Notes under the pieces: model-generated | Seen by the model: the letters and a program-made list of their open reading frames with translations, nothing else | Database searches by the model: none | What the model was told of the DNA's origin: nothing | DNA from: Chitinophaga lutea | GTDB lineage: Bacteria; Bacteroidota; Bacteroidia; Chitinophagales; Chitinophagaceae | Length of the DNA: 64,000 nucleotides | NCBI RefSeq assembly: GCF_003813775.1 | Contig: NZ_RPDH01000001.1 | Span: 2,790,001-2,854,000, forward strand | Direction: 5' to 3' | Program-made: the position numbers and the translations under genes | Shown: positions 7,130 to 15,597 of the stretch, in pieces | How the letters are laid out: the number at the start of each line of letters is the position of its first letter | How positions within the stretch are numbered: the first letter of the stretch is position 1

Positions 7130-8416
7130 GTGCTATCATACAGTTTTCCTGTAAATAATATAAGCGCATTCAAACAACAAATGTTGAGCTGGGGTAACCG
7201 GTTCAACATTTGTTGTTTTTTGGACAACAACGAATACCGCCTTCCCGGCGGAAACGCTGAAGCGCTGCTGGCCGCAGATGCGGTTGAAGTGCTGCAATGC
7301 AATGCAGGCACGGCTTTCGACCAGCTCCGCGATTGGCACGCCGCCCGTCCCGGCTGGCTGTTCGGCCACTTTGCGTACGATCTGAAAAACGAAACGGAAA
7401 AATTATCCTCCGCCAACGCGGACGGGCTGGGTTTCCCCGATCTCTGTTTTTTCAGGCCCCGTTATGTGCTGCAGCTGCAGAACGGGCAGGTGCAGATCCA
7501 GGGCGAAAATCTCACGGAAGAGGAAGCGCGGAACATCTTTGAAGCCTGCGGAAAAGAACAGGAAGAAACATGGGCCGCACTCGGCGGCATGCTCCGGGCG
7601 CGAATGGACCGCAGCTATTACCTCGAGTCCGTGAGGGCGCTGAAAGCGCACATCCGCAAAGGCGACTGTTATGAAGTGAATTTCTGCCGCGAGCAGTTCA
7701 TGGAAACAACCCTCCATTCCCCGGTGACACTATTCCACCGGCTCAATCATCTTTCACCCGCCCCCTTTGCCGCTTATTATAAACTGAACCGGCGTTACCT
7801 CGTTTGCTCCAGCCCTGAAAGGTTCCTGCAGAAAAAAGGCGACCGGCTGATTTCGCAGCCTATAAAGGGAACGGCTAAACGCTCTTCCGATCCGGCGCTC
7901 GACGCCGCCCTGCAATCGGAGCTGCGTAACAGCGCCAAAGAACAATCCGAAAACGTCATGATCGTTGACCTGGTGCGCAACGACCTGTCGCGCACCGCGG
8001 TACAGGGCAGCGTGCGGGTGGAGGAGCTGTTCGGCATCTATACCTTCCCGCAGGTGCACCACATGATCTCCACCGTATCCGCCACGCTCGATGCGCGGTT
8101 CCATTTCACCGACGCCATCCGCCACGCCTTTCCCATGGGCTCCATGACGGGCGCGCCGAAAGTGCGGGTGATGGAACTGATAGAACATTATGAAAAAACG
8201 CGCCGGGGACTCTTTTCCGGGGCCATCGGGTACATTACGCCCGGGGGCGACTTCGATTTTAACGTGGTGATCAGGAGTATCCTGTACAATGCGGAAAATC
8301 CGTACATATCCTTCCAGACCGGTTCCGCCATTACGTTTTACAGCGATCCTGAAAAGGAGTTCGACGAATGCCAGCTGAAGGCGAAAGCGCTGATGGCCGC
8401 GCTGGGAGTGGAGTAG
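7130..8416 (+). CDS. pabB: Aminodeoxychorismate synthase component I-like (chorismate-utilizing enzyme)
   Basis: A 428-residue member of the TrpE/PabB/MenF fold. The C-terminal chorismate-binding half is intact: LKAHIRKGDCYEVNFCRE near 179-196, SPERFLQKKGDRLISQPIKGTAKR near 228-251, VDLVRNDLSRTA near 284-295, HAFPMGSMTGAPKVRVMELI near 331-350, and RGLFSGAIGYITPGGDFDFNVVIR near 363-386. The PIKGTAKR form fits PabB-type enzymes of folate synthesis better than TrpE. The start is GTG at 7130, 9 bases after the previous gene. The alternative ATG at 7181 would remove residues (NNISAFKQQ) that look family-conserved. A strong hairpin spans 7172-7218 inside the 5' coding region. Confidence 0.88.
   Translation: MLSYSFPVNNISAFKQQMLSWGNRFNICCFLDNNEYRLPGGNAEALLAADAVEVLQCNAGTAFDQLRDWHAARPGWLFGHFAYDLKNETEKLSSANADGLGFPDLCFFRPRYVLQLQNGQVQIQGENLTEEEARNIFEACGKEQEETWAALGGMLRARMDRSYYLESVRALKAHIRKGDCYEVNFCREQFMETTLHSPVTLFHRLNHLSPAPFAAYYKLNRRYLVCSSPERFLQKKGDRLISQPIKGTAKRSSDPALDAALQSELRNSAKEQSENVMIVDLVRNDLSRTAVQGSVRVEELFGIYTFPQVHHMISTVSATLDARFHFTDAIRHAFPMGSMTGAPKVRVMELIEHYEKTRRGLFSGAIGYITPGGDFDFNVVIRSILYNAENPYISFQTGSAITFYSDPEKEFDECQLKAKALMAALGVE
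7172..7221 (+). terminator. Terminator-like hairpin inside the start of pabB
   Basis: Perfect 16-base arms AAACAACAAATGTTGA (7172-7187) and TCAACATTTGTTGTTT (7203-7218), with further pairs inside and a T-run at 7216-7221. The alternative ATG at 7181 lies in the left arm. It has the form of an intrinsic terminator or attenuator but lies within coding sequence if the GTG start is right. Confidence 0.6.
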
Positions 8417-8419
8417 GGG

Positions 8420-9343
8420 CTATTTTTTCTCCCGCAGGAGCTGCTCCGTCGCTTCCTGCACCGTGGGGTACGAAAACTGGAAACCGGTTTGCAATATTTT
8501 ATCGGCGGATACATTGACGCTTTTCAGCACCTCCACGCTCATTTCTCCGAGTGCCAGCTTCAGGGCGAAGGCGGGCACATGCAGGGTAACGAAGCTGTTT
8601 CCCTTGGCCGCGCGGGCCAGCGAGGTGATCAGTTCCTGGTTGGTGACCGGCGTAGGGGCTACCGCGTTATACACGCCGCTCAGCTGGTCGTTCACCAGGG
8701 CGTTGAAATACAGGCGCACCAGGTCCTGCAGGTGTATCCAGCTCACCCACTGGTCGCCGTTACCCATGACCATGGCGAAACCCAGCTTCACCGGTTTATA
8801 AAATTCCTTCAGGGCCCCGCCTCTTAAGCTCAATACGATGCCGGTACGGAGGATGATGACCTTTTTGCCGAGGTCTTCCATCTGCCGCACGCTGTTTTCC
8901 CAGGCCTGCGTGGTAGTGCCCAGGAAATCGTCGGCCGAGGGGTCGTTTTCCGTAAAGGGGGTGCCTTTGAACGGGCCGTAATAGCCGGTAGCGGAAGCGC
9001 TGATCACCTTTTTGACTTTGTTGGCGTGGAGGCGGAGATGGTCGTACAGCACCTGGCTGCTCTGCACACGGCTGTCGAGGATCTCCTGTTTGCGGGCATT
9101 CGTCCAGCGGCCTTCGGCCACATTGGCGCCGGCGAGGTGAATGATATGATCGGCCTGCTGTAAGGCAGTGGTATCCAGTGTTTTGCGGGCAAGGTCCCAG
9201 CGGGCGTATTGCAATTGGGGATGATCGGAGCTCATTCTTTTCCGGGTCAGTACAATCACCCTGTACCCTCTTTCAATGAGAAAAGCGGTTAACGCCCTGC
9301 CGACAAGGCCTGTGCCACCCGTAACCAATACCGTGTCCATCAT
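8420..9343 (-). CDS. TIGR01777-family NAD(P)-dependent epimerase/dehydratase-like protein
   Basis: A 307-residue extended short-chain dehydrogenase of the YfcH/TIGR01777 group. The dinucleotide-binding motif TGGTGLVGRAL starts at residue 8. LAGANVAEGRWTNARKQEILDSRV near 71-94 is the family signature, SASATGYYG near 118-126 carries the active-site Tyr, and the C-terminal DUF1731-type segment runs to the end (VLKSVNVSADKILQTGFQFSYPT). The group is widespread but its substrate is unknown. It converges on pabB with a 3-base gap, so neither gene has its own terminator there. Confidence 0.88.
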   Translation of the reverse strand: MMDTVLVTGGTGLVGRALTAFLIERGYRVIVLTRKRMSSDHPQLQYARWDLARKTLDTTALQQADHIIHLAGANVAEGRWTNARKQEILDSRVQSSQVLYDHLRLHANKVKKVISASATGYYGPFKGTPFTENDPSADDFLGTTTQAWENSVRQMEDLGKKVIILRTGIVLSLRGGALKEFYKPVKLGFAMVMGNGDQWVSWIHLQDLVRLYFNALVNDQLSGVYNAVAPTPVTNQELITSLARAAKGNSFVTLHVPAFALKLALGEMSVEVLKSVNVSADKILQTGFQFSYPTVQEATEQLLREKK

Positions 9344-9426
9344 ATTAAAAGCCAGCTTTTATGGAATAAAATTACTGAAATAATTGCCGTGAAAGGAAAC
9401 ATTCGTCGCCTGCCCTCCCTTACCAC

Positions 9427-9457
9427 TTTGCAATCACACAATTTTCGTGTAGGTTTG
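9427..9457 (+). promoter_or_regulatory. Promoter of the 9527 gene
   Basis: TTTG at 9427-9430, a 19-base spacer, then TAGGTTTG at 9450-9457. This is an exact fit to the Bacteroidota -33/-7 layout, giving a leader of about 65 bases. Confidence 0.65.
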
Positions 9458-9526
9458 GAGCACAAGCTTGCATAAAATTGCGTATTATAACGTTTATCCT
9501 ATATCAAATCCATTAAACAATTATCC

Positions 9527-11041
9527 ATGCGCATTCGTCATATCGTACAAATTTGGGTGTTCATGCTGTGCAGTACGATAGCCACTGCCCAGAAAATCAC
9601 CTATTCAGAACCGGAGCGGGACGACTACAAAACCACGGAATTTGAGATCATCGGCAGGGTGTCCGGGAACATTCTGGTGTACAAGGCCGACCGGGGGGAA
9701 TACCACATCTCCGTATATGATAACGCCATGCAGCTGAAAGATCGTGTGAAACTGGGTTTTTTACCCAAAAAACTGATCAGCGTGGATTTTGTGAATTACC
9801 AGGATAAAGCTTACATGATCTACCAGTTCCAGCGGAAAGACGCCGTCTACAGCTTCTGCGCAACGGTCGACGGCAACGGCCAGTTCGGGGAAGCCCCCAT
9901 CATGGTTGACTCCACCCGCATCGGCAACTTCTCCCGGGAAAACAAAATCTACTCGGTGGAGATCTCGGAAGATAAGAACCGCATCCTCGTTTATAAGATC
10001 AACCAGGACAAGGAAGACAACCACGTGTTCTACACCTTCCTGTACGACAGCTCTTTCAACCTCGTCAACAACAGCCGCGTATCGCTGCCGATGGAGGCCA
10101 AGCGCCAGTTCCTCAGCAATTTCAGCCTCAGTAACGAAGGCGACCTGGTGTTCACCAAGCTGGAAAGGACCAGTAACCGCGACTATATCGTGAACGGCAG
10201 CCTGGTAATGAAACGGGCGGTGATAGACAGTTTTGAGGTATATCCCTTCGAAACAAAAGGCCTGCTGCTCGATGAGGTCAAACTGAAAGTCAATAATCAG
10301 GATAAACAGTCGCTGATCACTTCCTTTTATTACAAGCAGAAGCGGGGCAACGTGGAAGGGATTTACATGCTGCGGGTCGACAATACCAACGGCAGCCGGT
10401 TGTTCGAAAAGATGACCGCCTTCTCCGCCGAGCTGAAACAGAGCGCCAGGGGCGATGCTTCGCAGTCCGCCGCCTTCAACGACTACTTCATCCGCAAGAT
10501 CGTGAACACCCGCAACGGGGGCTTCCTGCTCACGGCGGAAGCCTATTACACCACTTCCCGCACTCAACCCTGGAACCGCTGGAACTACATGTACGGCGGC
10601 TACGGCGGGTACAATCCTTATTATTATTCGCCATATTCCCCGTACTATTATAACCCGTACGGCTGGAACGACGGCCAGGGCACCCGTTATCACTACGACA
10701 ACATCGCCATCCTGGCCTTCGACGAAAAAGGCGACCTGCAATACAGCAATTTTGTGCACAAAAGCCAGTTCGACGACGGGGCCGACCTTTACCTGAGCTA
10801 TATGCTGGTGAACGTAGGCAGCGAACTGCATTTCCTGTTCAACGAGCTCGACCGCCGGCAGTATGTGCTGTCAGAGAACACCATCGGGCCCGACGGGAAG
10901 GTGAACCGCAAGCCCACCCTGCGCAACCTCGATAAAGGGTTTACCTGGATGCCCCGCTACGGCAAACAGATCAGCGCCCGCAGCGTGCTGATACCCTGTA
11001 TTTACAGGAATTATATTTGCTTTGCTAAAATTGACTTTTAA
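9527..11041 (+). CDS. Secreted protein of unknown function with Tyr/Pro/Gly-rich insert
   Basis: A 504-residue protein with a Sec signal peptide (cleavage after about residue 21, ATAQ). I do not recognise a family. Most of the chain alternates short beta-type segments with ligand-like repeats around DNTNGSRLFEK and IAILAFDEKGDLQYSN, giving the impression of a beta-propeller-like periplasmic protein. Between about residues 345 and 390 there is a low-complexity run rich in Tyr, Gly, Pro and Asn (YMYGGYGGYNPYYY and YYYNPYGWND). The next gene, a multi-pass membrane protein, starts 15 bases after the stop, so the two may be co-transcribed. Confidence 0.75.
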   Translation: MRIRHIVQIWVFMLCSTIATAQKITYSEPERDDYKTTEFEIIGRVSGNILVYKADRGEYHISVYDNAMQLKDRVKLGFLPKKLISVDFVNYQDKAYMIYQFQRKDAVYSFCATVDGNGQFGEAPIMVDSTRIGNFSRENKIYSVEISEDKNRILVYKINQDKEDNHVFYTFLYDSSFNLVNNSRVSLPMEAKRQFLSNFSLSNEGDLVFTKLERTSNRDYIVNGSLVMKRAVIDSFEVYPFETKGLLLDEVKLKVNNQDKQSLITSFYYKQKRGNVEGIYMLRVDNTNGSRLFEKMTAFSAELKQSARGDASQSAAFNDYFIRKIVNTRNGGFLLTAEAYYTTSRTQPWNRWNYMYGGYGGYNPYYYSPYSPYYYNPYGWNDGQGTRYHYDNIAILAFDEKGDLQYSNFVHKSQFDDGADLYLSYMLVNVGSELHFLFNELDRRQYVLSENTIGPDGKVNRKPTLRNLDKGFTWMPRYGKQISARSVLIPCIYRNYICFAKIDF

Positions 11042-11056
11042 TCACACCTTTGCAAC

Positions 11057-12037
11057 GTGATACGTTTTTTCCGATCGGGCAATCCCCTCACGGTATTGCT
11101 GCTGTTCATATACACCCTGTTCGTTAAATTCTACTACCTCATCAATCCGTCTGTTTACCAGGCCGACGGGTCTGAAGGGCTGGTATACGATGCATTGACC
11201 GCCTGGCTGGAAGGGATAGTGGGCAAAAGCCCCCTCTTTTTCACCGCCGCCACCGTGATGCTGCAGTTTCTGCAGGCGTTGCTGCTGACCCGTATCATCA
11301 ATAATCACCGCCTTTTCCCGAAAGATACTTACCTGCCGGCCATGAGCTACCTGCTCTTCACGTCGCTGCTGGAAAGCTGGAACGTGTTTTCGCCGGCCGT
11401 GCTGGTCAACACCATCATGCTCTGGATATTTTCCGGGATCACCGATCTGTACATGCGCTCGTCTGCCCGCGATGTGGCTTTCAACCTGGGGTTCGCCATG
11501 GGCATCTGCGGGTTGTTCTATTTCCCCGCCCTGCTGTTTGTGGCGCTGCTTTTCGTGAGCCTGCTCATCATGCGGTCGTTCCGGCTGGCGGAGTGGATCA
11601 TTGGCCTGCTGGGGCTGATCTGCCCTTTTTACCTGCTTGGCACCTGGCTGTTCCTCACCAACCGCTGGGACGCCATCGAAAACCTGCCCCGCATCGGTTT
11701 CCACCTCCCGATGATCACCAATTACAAGGTCTGGGGCGCTTTTGTGGTGTCGCTGCTGTTTTTTGTGACCGGCTGGCTGATGCTTCAGCGCACCTTTAAC
11801 AAGATGCTCATCCAGGGCCGCAAGATATGGTCGGCCATGGCGGTATACGTACTGGTGGCCATTTTCATCCCGTTCTTCAGCGCCACTTTCACCCCCGGCT
11901 ACTGGGTGCTGGCCATTTTGCCGCTCTCGCTCTTTGCCGGCAACGTTTTCTGGACCATCACCAATAACACCTTCGCCAATGCGGTGCACCTGCTGGTGCT
12001 GGCATATGTGATAATTATGCAATATTTTTCGCATTGA
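11057..12037 (+). CDS. Multi-pass inner-membrane protein (DUF6427-like)
   Basis: A 326-residue integral membrane protein with about eight hydrophobic segments, from LLLFIYTLFVKFYYL near residue 13 to VHLLVLAYVIIMQYF at the C-terminus. The N-terminal pattern (MIRFFRSGNPLTVLLLF) resembles the Bacteroidota family DUF6427, which has no known function. That assignment is from memory and moderate. The start codon is GTG at 11057, 15 bases after the preceding gene. A TATATTTG box at 11012-11019, inside the end of that gene, could give it a separate promoter. Confidence 0.75.
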   Translation: MIRFFRSGNPLTVLLLFIYTLFVKFYYLINPSVYQADGSEGLVYDALTAWLEGIVGKSPLFFTAATVMLQFLQALLLTRIINNHRLFPKDTYLPAMSYLLFTSLLESWNVFSPAVLVNTIMLWIFSGITDLYMRSSARDVAFNLGFAMGICGLFYFPALLFVALLFVSLLIMRSFRLAEWIIGLLGLICPFYLLGTWLFLTNRWDAIENLPRIGFHLPMITNYKVWGAFVVSLLFFVTGWLMLQRTFNKMLIQGRKIWSAMAVYVLVAIFIPFFSATFTPGYWVLAILPLSLFAGNVFWTITNNTFANAVHLLVLAYVIIMQYFSH

Positions 12038-12070
12038 TGTTATAGGAATCATAAAAACTGATGAGCGGTT

Positions 12071-12101
12071 ATTGGAAATTGCGTAATGGTCAGTAATTTT
12101 G
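12071..12101 (+). promoter_or_regulatory. Promoter of purQ
   Basis: TTG at 12072-12074, a 19-base spacer, then TAATTTTG at 12094-12101. The leader is about 30 bases and contains ACGGAGAT close to the start codon. Confidence 0.65.
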
Positions 12102-12137
12102 CTCTTTTCCAGGCTAAATCTAACGGAGATAATTAAT

Positions 12138-12830
12138 ATGAAATTCGGAGTAGTTACATTTCCCGGTTCCAACTGTGATCAGGATATGCTCGATGCGCTT
12201 CAGTACGATCTGAACCAGGAGGTGATTTCCCTTTGGCATAAAGACAAAGACCTGAGCATGTTCGGTACGGAAGACTGCATTTTGCTGCCCGGCGGCTTTT
12301 CTTACGGCGACTACCTGCGCTGCGGCGCCATCGCCAAGTTCAGCCCCATGATGCAAAGCGTGATTGAATTCGCCAACAAGGGCGGCCGTGTGATCGGCGT
12401 TTGTAACGGATTCCAGATTCTCTGCGAAGCCGGCCTGCTGCCGGGTGCGCTGCTGAAAAACCAGAACCAGCAATTCATCTGCAAGAACATTTACATGAAA
12501 AGCGAAAACCTGCATACCTCCATCACCAAAGATGTGGCAGGCCGCCCGCTGATGATCCCCATCGCCCACGGCGAAGGCAGGTATCATGCAGACGAGGCCA
12601 CCCTCGATGAGCTCTTCAAGCACAACCAGGTTATTTTCCGCTATTGCGATGAATTTGGCAATATAATTGAAGATGCTAACCCGAACGGCGCTATCCGCAA
12701 CATTGCGGGTATCAGCAACAAGGAAAAAAACGTTTTTGGGATGATGCCGCACCCGGAAAGGGCCAGCAACGAACTGCTGGGCAACCGCGACGGGCAGCTC
12801 ATCTTCCAGAGCCTGATTAATAATAATTAA
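12138..12830 (+). CDS. purQ: Phosphoribosylformylglycinamidine synthase glutaminase subunit
   Basis: A 230-residue class I glutamine amidotransferase that feeds ammonia from glutamine to PurL in purine synthesis. KFGVVTFPGSNCDQD is the typical N-terminus, LLPGGFSYGDYLRCGAI carries the oxyanion region, GVCNGFQILCEAGLLPG holds the nucleophile Cys, and MMPHPERASNE holds the catalytic His and Glu. The ATG at 12138 is preferred over a longer frame from 12099 because the extra residues overlap the -7 promoter box. The separate small-subunit architecture (PurQ plus PurS/PurL) is implied; purL and purS are not in the window. Confidence 0.95.
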   Translation: MKFGVVTFPGSNCDQDMLDALQYDLNQEVISLWHKDKDLSMFGTEDCILLPGGFSYGDYLRCGAIAKFSPMMQSVIEFANKGGRVIGVCNGFQILCEAGLLPGALLKNQNQQFICKNIYMKSENLHTSITKDVAGRPLMIPIAHGEGRYHADEATLDELFKHNQVIFRYCDEFGNIIEDANPNGAIRNIAGISNKEKNVFGMMPHPERASNELLGNRDGQLIFQSLINNN

Positions 12831-12872
12831 GATCAGAAACCCAATCAACCACCAACCAGAAAAAAAAGGACT

Positions 12873-13328
12873 ATGAAGAAATTACTCGTTGCACTGTGCA
12901 TGTTTGCACTGCCTGCACTGGCAGTAGCACAGGAAGAAAATCCTGTGAAATGGGATTTTACCGCCAAAAACGTTGGCGGACAGGTGTATGAAGTAACCGC
13001 GAAAGCCACCATCGAAAAAGGATGGCACCTGTACGCGCAGGACGCCGGTGAAGGACCTATCCCCACGTCCATCAAGTTTACCAAAAATCCGCTGGTGACC
13101 GTAGCCGGTAAACCGAAAGAAGTAGGTAAGCTCCATAAAGCATTCGACAAGAACTTCAACTCCGAGCTGAAATATTACGAAACCACCGTTGCTTTCGTAC
13201 AGAAAGTGACCGTTAAAGGTAAAGCCGCCACCAAACTGAAAGGCAGCGTGGAATTCATGGTGTGCGACGATCATCAGTGCCTGCCGCCTGCTGAAATTCC
13301 ATTTACCGTTAACCTGGGCGGAAAATAG
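12873..13328 (+). CDS. Stand-alone DsbD N-terminal (alpha) domain protein
   Basis: A 151-residue periplasmic protein with a signal peptide (cleavage near residue 19, AVAQ) followed by a single DsbD alpha (DsbC-like) immunoglobulin-type domain: VKWDFTAKNVGGQVYEVTAKA, KGWHLYAQDAGEGPIPTSIKF, then VEFMVCDDHQCLPPAEIPF near residues 127-145. The CDDHQC pair is where DsbD-alpha keeps its redox-active cysteines. There is no membrane or thioredoxin domain. It starts 42 bases after purQ and is followed by a terminator and then a full-length DsbD whose own alpha domain lacks these cysteines. It may act as that protein's redox partner; this is inferred. Confidence 0.85.
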   Translation: MKKLLVALCMFALPALAVAQEENPVKWDFTAKNVGGQVYEVTAKATIEKGWHLYAQDAGEGPIPTSIKFTKNPLVTVAGKPKEVGKLHKAFDKNFNSELKYYETTVAFVQKVTVKGKAATKLKGSVEFMVCDDHQCLPPAEIPFTVNLGGK

Positions 13329-13378
13329 AAGGGGGTGACTACCAGCACAACGATTATCTTCTAAACAGATATAGCAGG

Positions 13379-13408
13379 AACGAGTTCTTTCAAAGGAACT
13401 CGTTTTTT
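13379..13408 (+). terminator. Rho-independent terminator between the two DsbD-family genes
   Basis: Arms AACGAGTTC (13379-13387) and GAACTCGTT (13396-13404) with a T-run to 13408. The first gene is therefore transcriptionally separate from the second. Confidence 0.8.
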
Positions 13409-13524
13409 GCATTTACGTTCAGAACAATCTGCTAAGTCTATCGTACATATGAAATATGCGCCCCGCCCACACCAGGCAGCAGGGCATATTTTGATCAGAC
13501 AATCAAAAAGACAAACACTACCGG

Positions 13525-15525
13525 ATGAAGTACTTACTCTCAATGATAACCGGCTTCCTGCTTGCTTTCGGCCCCACCGCCCAGGCACAGGAAACGGACT
13601 CCATACCTAAACTGGTGAACTGGGATTTTGCCGCGGAAAAGAAAAGTGAAGGGATTTACACGCTCCATTTCAAAGCGAAGCTCGGCGAAGGCTGGAAACT
13701 GTTTTCCACCACCATGGGCGACGATGATCCGAACACCCGCATCGTGTTCGACAGCCTTAGCGCCACCCGCGCCGCCATCACAGGCATCAAAGAGGCCGGC
13801 GACCTGAAAAAGGCGCCTGAGCCAGTTCTCGATAACCTGGAGATCAAATATTTCGAAGGAGCGGTAGACATACAGGCCGAAGTGAAATACAACGGCCCCG
13901 TAAAAGATATCAAAGGCACCCTCACCTACATGGTGATCAAAGGGGAGGAGATCAACCCCGAAGAAACGCCCTTCCGCTTCAACGCGGACGAAACGGGCAA
14001 CCTCACCGTGGGCAAAGGCGGCCTGCAGGTATCGGCCGACAAGGCGAACGACCTCAAGCGCTCCGCCATCGACCTGAAGAACCCCGTCAACAAAGTAGGC
14101 GGCATCGGCAACGAAGGCGAAACCAATCCCTGGTTCATCTTTTTGCTCGGTTTCCTCGGCGGCCTCGTAGCGCTCATCACGCCCTGCGTATTCCCGATGA
14201 TCCCCCTGACCGTATCGTTCTTCACCAAAAGCGCGCAGGATAAAAAGAAAGGCATCTTCAACGCCAGCATGTACGGGTTCTTTATTTTCCTGATCTATGT
14301 GCTGTTCAGCGTGCCCTTCCACATTGCCGGCGCGGCAGAACCGGAGATCTTCAACAACATCTCCACCAACGTCTGGCTGAACCTGTTTTTCTTCGCCGTG
14401 TTCGTAGTGTTCGCGATATCGTTCTTCGGGGCGTTCGACATCACCCTGCCCAGCGGGCTGGCCAGCAAGGCCGATTCCAAAGCCAATAAAGGAACGCTCA
14501 TCGGCATCTTCTTCATGGCGCTCACGCTGGTGGTGGTATCCTTCTCCTGTACCGGCCCGATCCTCGGTTCGCTGCTGGCAGGCTCCCTCAACTCCGACGG
14601 CGGCGCCTGGCTGCTTACCGCAGGCATGGCCGGTTTCGGCGTATCGCTGGCCCTGCCGTTCGCCCTCTTCGCCATGTTCCCCAACTGGCTCAGTTCCCTG
14701 CCGAAATCAGGCGGATGGCTGGGCTCCGTGAAAGTGGTGCTGGGTTACATCGAACTGGCGCTGGCCGTGAAATTCCTCTCCAACGCGGACCTCGTTACGC
14801 ACTGGGGCATCCTGCACAGGGAAACGTTTTTCCTCATCTGGATCCTCATCGGCATCTGCCTCACCATGTACCTGTTGGGCTTCAACTGGAAGCTGCAGCG
14901 GACGGCTAAAATGAGCCCGGTAAGATGGATTTTCGCCATCGTTTTCGGCGCTTATACAATTTACCTGCTGCCGGGCGTGACCAATACCAAATACGCGCGC
15001 CTCAAGCTCATGAGCGGTTTTGCGCCCCCGATGTCGTACAGCTGGTACGGTAACAACGCCCACGAAAAAGGCGCGGTGGAACCGGATGTGATAAACGACT
15101 ACGAAAAAGCGCTGGCGCTCGCCAAAGAGAAGAATAAACCCATCCTGATCGACTTCACCGGCTGGGCCTGCGTGAACTGCCGCAACATGGAAGAAAACGT
15201 GTGGACGGACCCCGAAGTGCACGCCCTCATCAAAGACAATTACATCCTGGTGAGCCTGTATACGGATGACCGCGCCAAACTGCCCGACGAAGAGCGCTTC
15301 CTGTACCAGTTCCCCGACGGCAAGAAAAAAGAGATCGTCACCATCGGCAACAAATTCGCTACCATGCAGACGGTGAACTTCATCAACAACTCCCAGCCGC
15401 TGTATGTGCTGATCAGCCCGGACGAGCAGCTGCTCACCTTCCCGGTGGCTTATACGCCGGATATTCAGGAGTATGCCAACTGGCTGAAATCAGGCCTGGA
15501 CGCGTTCAAAAAAGTGAAAAAATAG
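13525..15525 (+). CDS. dsbD: Thiol:disulfide interchange protein DsbD (alpha-domain cysteines missing)
   Basis: A 666-residue protein that moves electrons from cytoplasmic thioredoxin across the inner membrane to periplasmic partners. In order: signal peptide (residues 1-21), an alpha domain (about 25-165), eight hydrophobic segments of the CcdA-type core (about 205-500) and a C-terminal thioredoxin domain (about 530-660). The core cysteines are present in LITPCVFPMIPLTVSFF and VVSFSCTGPILGSLL, and the thioredoxin domain has WACVNC. In the alpha domain the segment matching MVCDDHQC of the upstream protein reads MVIKGEEINPEETPF, so both alpha cysteines are absent. The neighbour at 12873 retains them. 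Confidence 0.92.
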   Translation: MKYLLSMITGFLLAFGPTAQAQETDSIPKLVNWDFAAEKKSEGIYTLHFKAKLGEGWKLFSTTMGDDDPNTRIVFDSLSATRAAITGIKEAGDLKKAPEPVLDNLEIKYFEGAVDIQAEVKYNGPVKDIKGTLTYMVIKGEEINPEETPFRFNADETGNLTVGKGGLQVSADKANDLKRSAIDLKNPVNKVGGIGNEGETNPWFIFLLGFLGGLVALITPCVFPMIPLTVSFFTKSAQDKKKGIFNASMYGFFIFLIYVLFSVPFHIAGAAEPEIFNNISTNVWLNLFFFAVFVVFAISFFGAFDITLPSGLASKADSKANKGTLIGIFFMALTLVVVSFSCTGPILGSLLAGSLNSDGGAWLLTAGMAGFGVSLALPFALFAMFPNWLSSLPKSGGWLGSVKVVLGYIELALAVKFLSNADLVTHWGILHRETFFLIWILIGICLTMYLLGFNWKLQRTAKMSPVRWIFAIVFGAYTIYLLPGVTNTKYARLKLMSGFAPPMSYSWYGNNAHEKGAVEPDVINDYEKALALAKEKNKPILIDFTGWACVNCRNMEENVWTDPEVHALIKDNYILVSLYTDDRAKLPDEERFLYQFPDGKKKEIVTIGNKFATMQTVNFINNSQPLYVLISPDEQLLTFPVAYTPDIQEYANWLKSGLDAFKKVKK

Positions 15526-15543
15526 CGACGGCTATAAAATATA

Positions 15544-15579
15544 AAAGAGGGTGCACCGCAAGGCGCACCCTCTTTTTTT
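15544..15579 (+). terminator. Rho-independent terminator after dsbD
   Basis: Eleven-base arms AAAGAGGGTGC (15544-15554) and GCACCCTCTTT (15564-15574) followed by a T-run. It also separates dsbD from the opposing lipoprotein gene. Confidence 0.85.
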
Positions 15580-15597
15580 ATGTCCGGTTATCCATGG

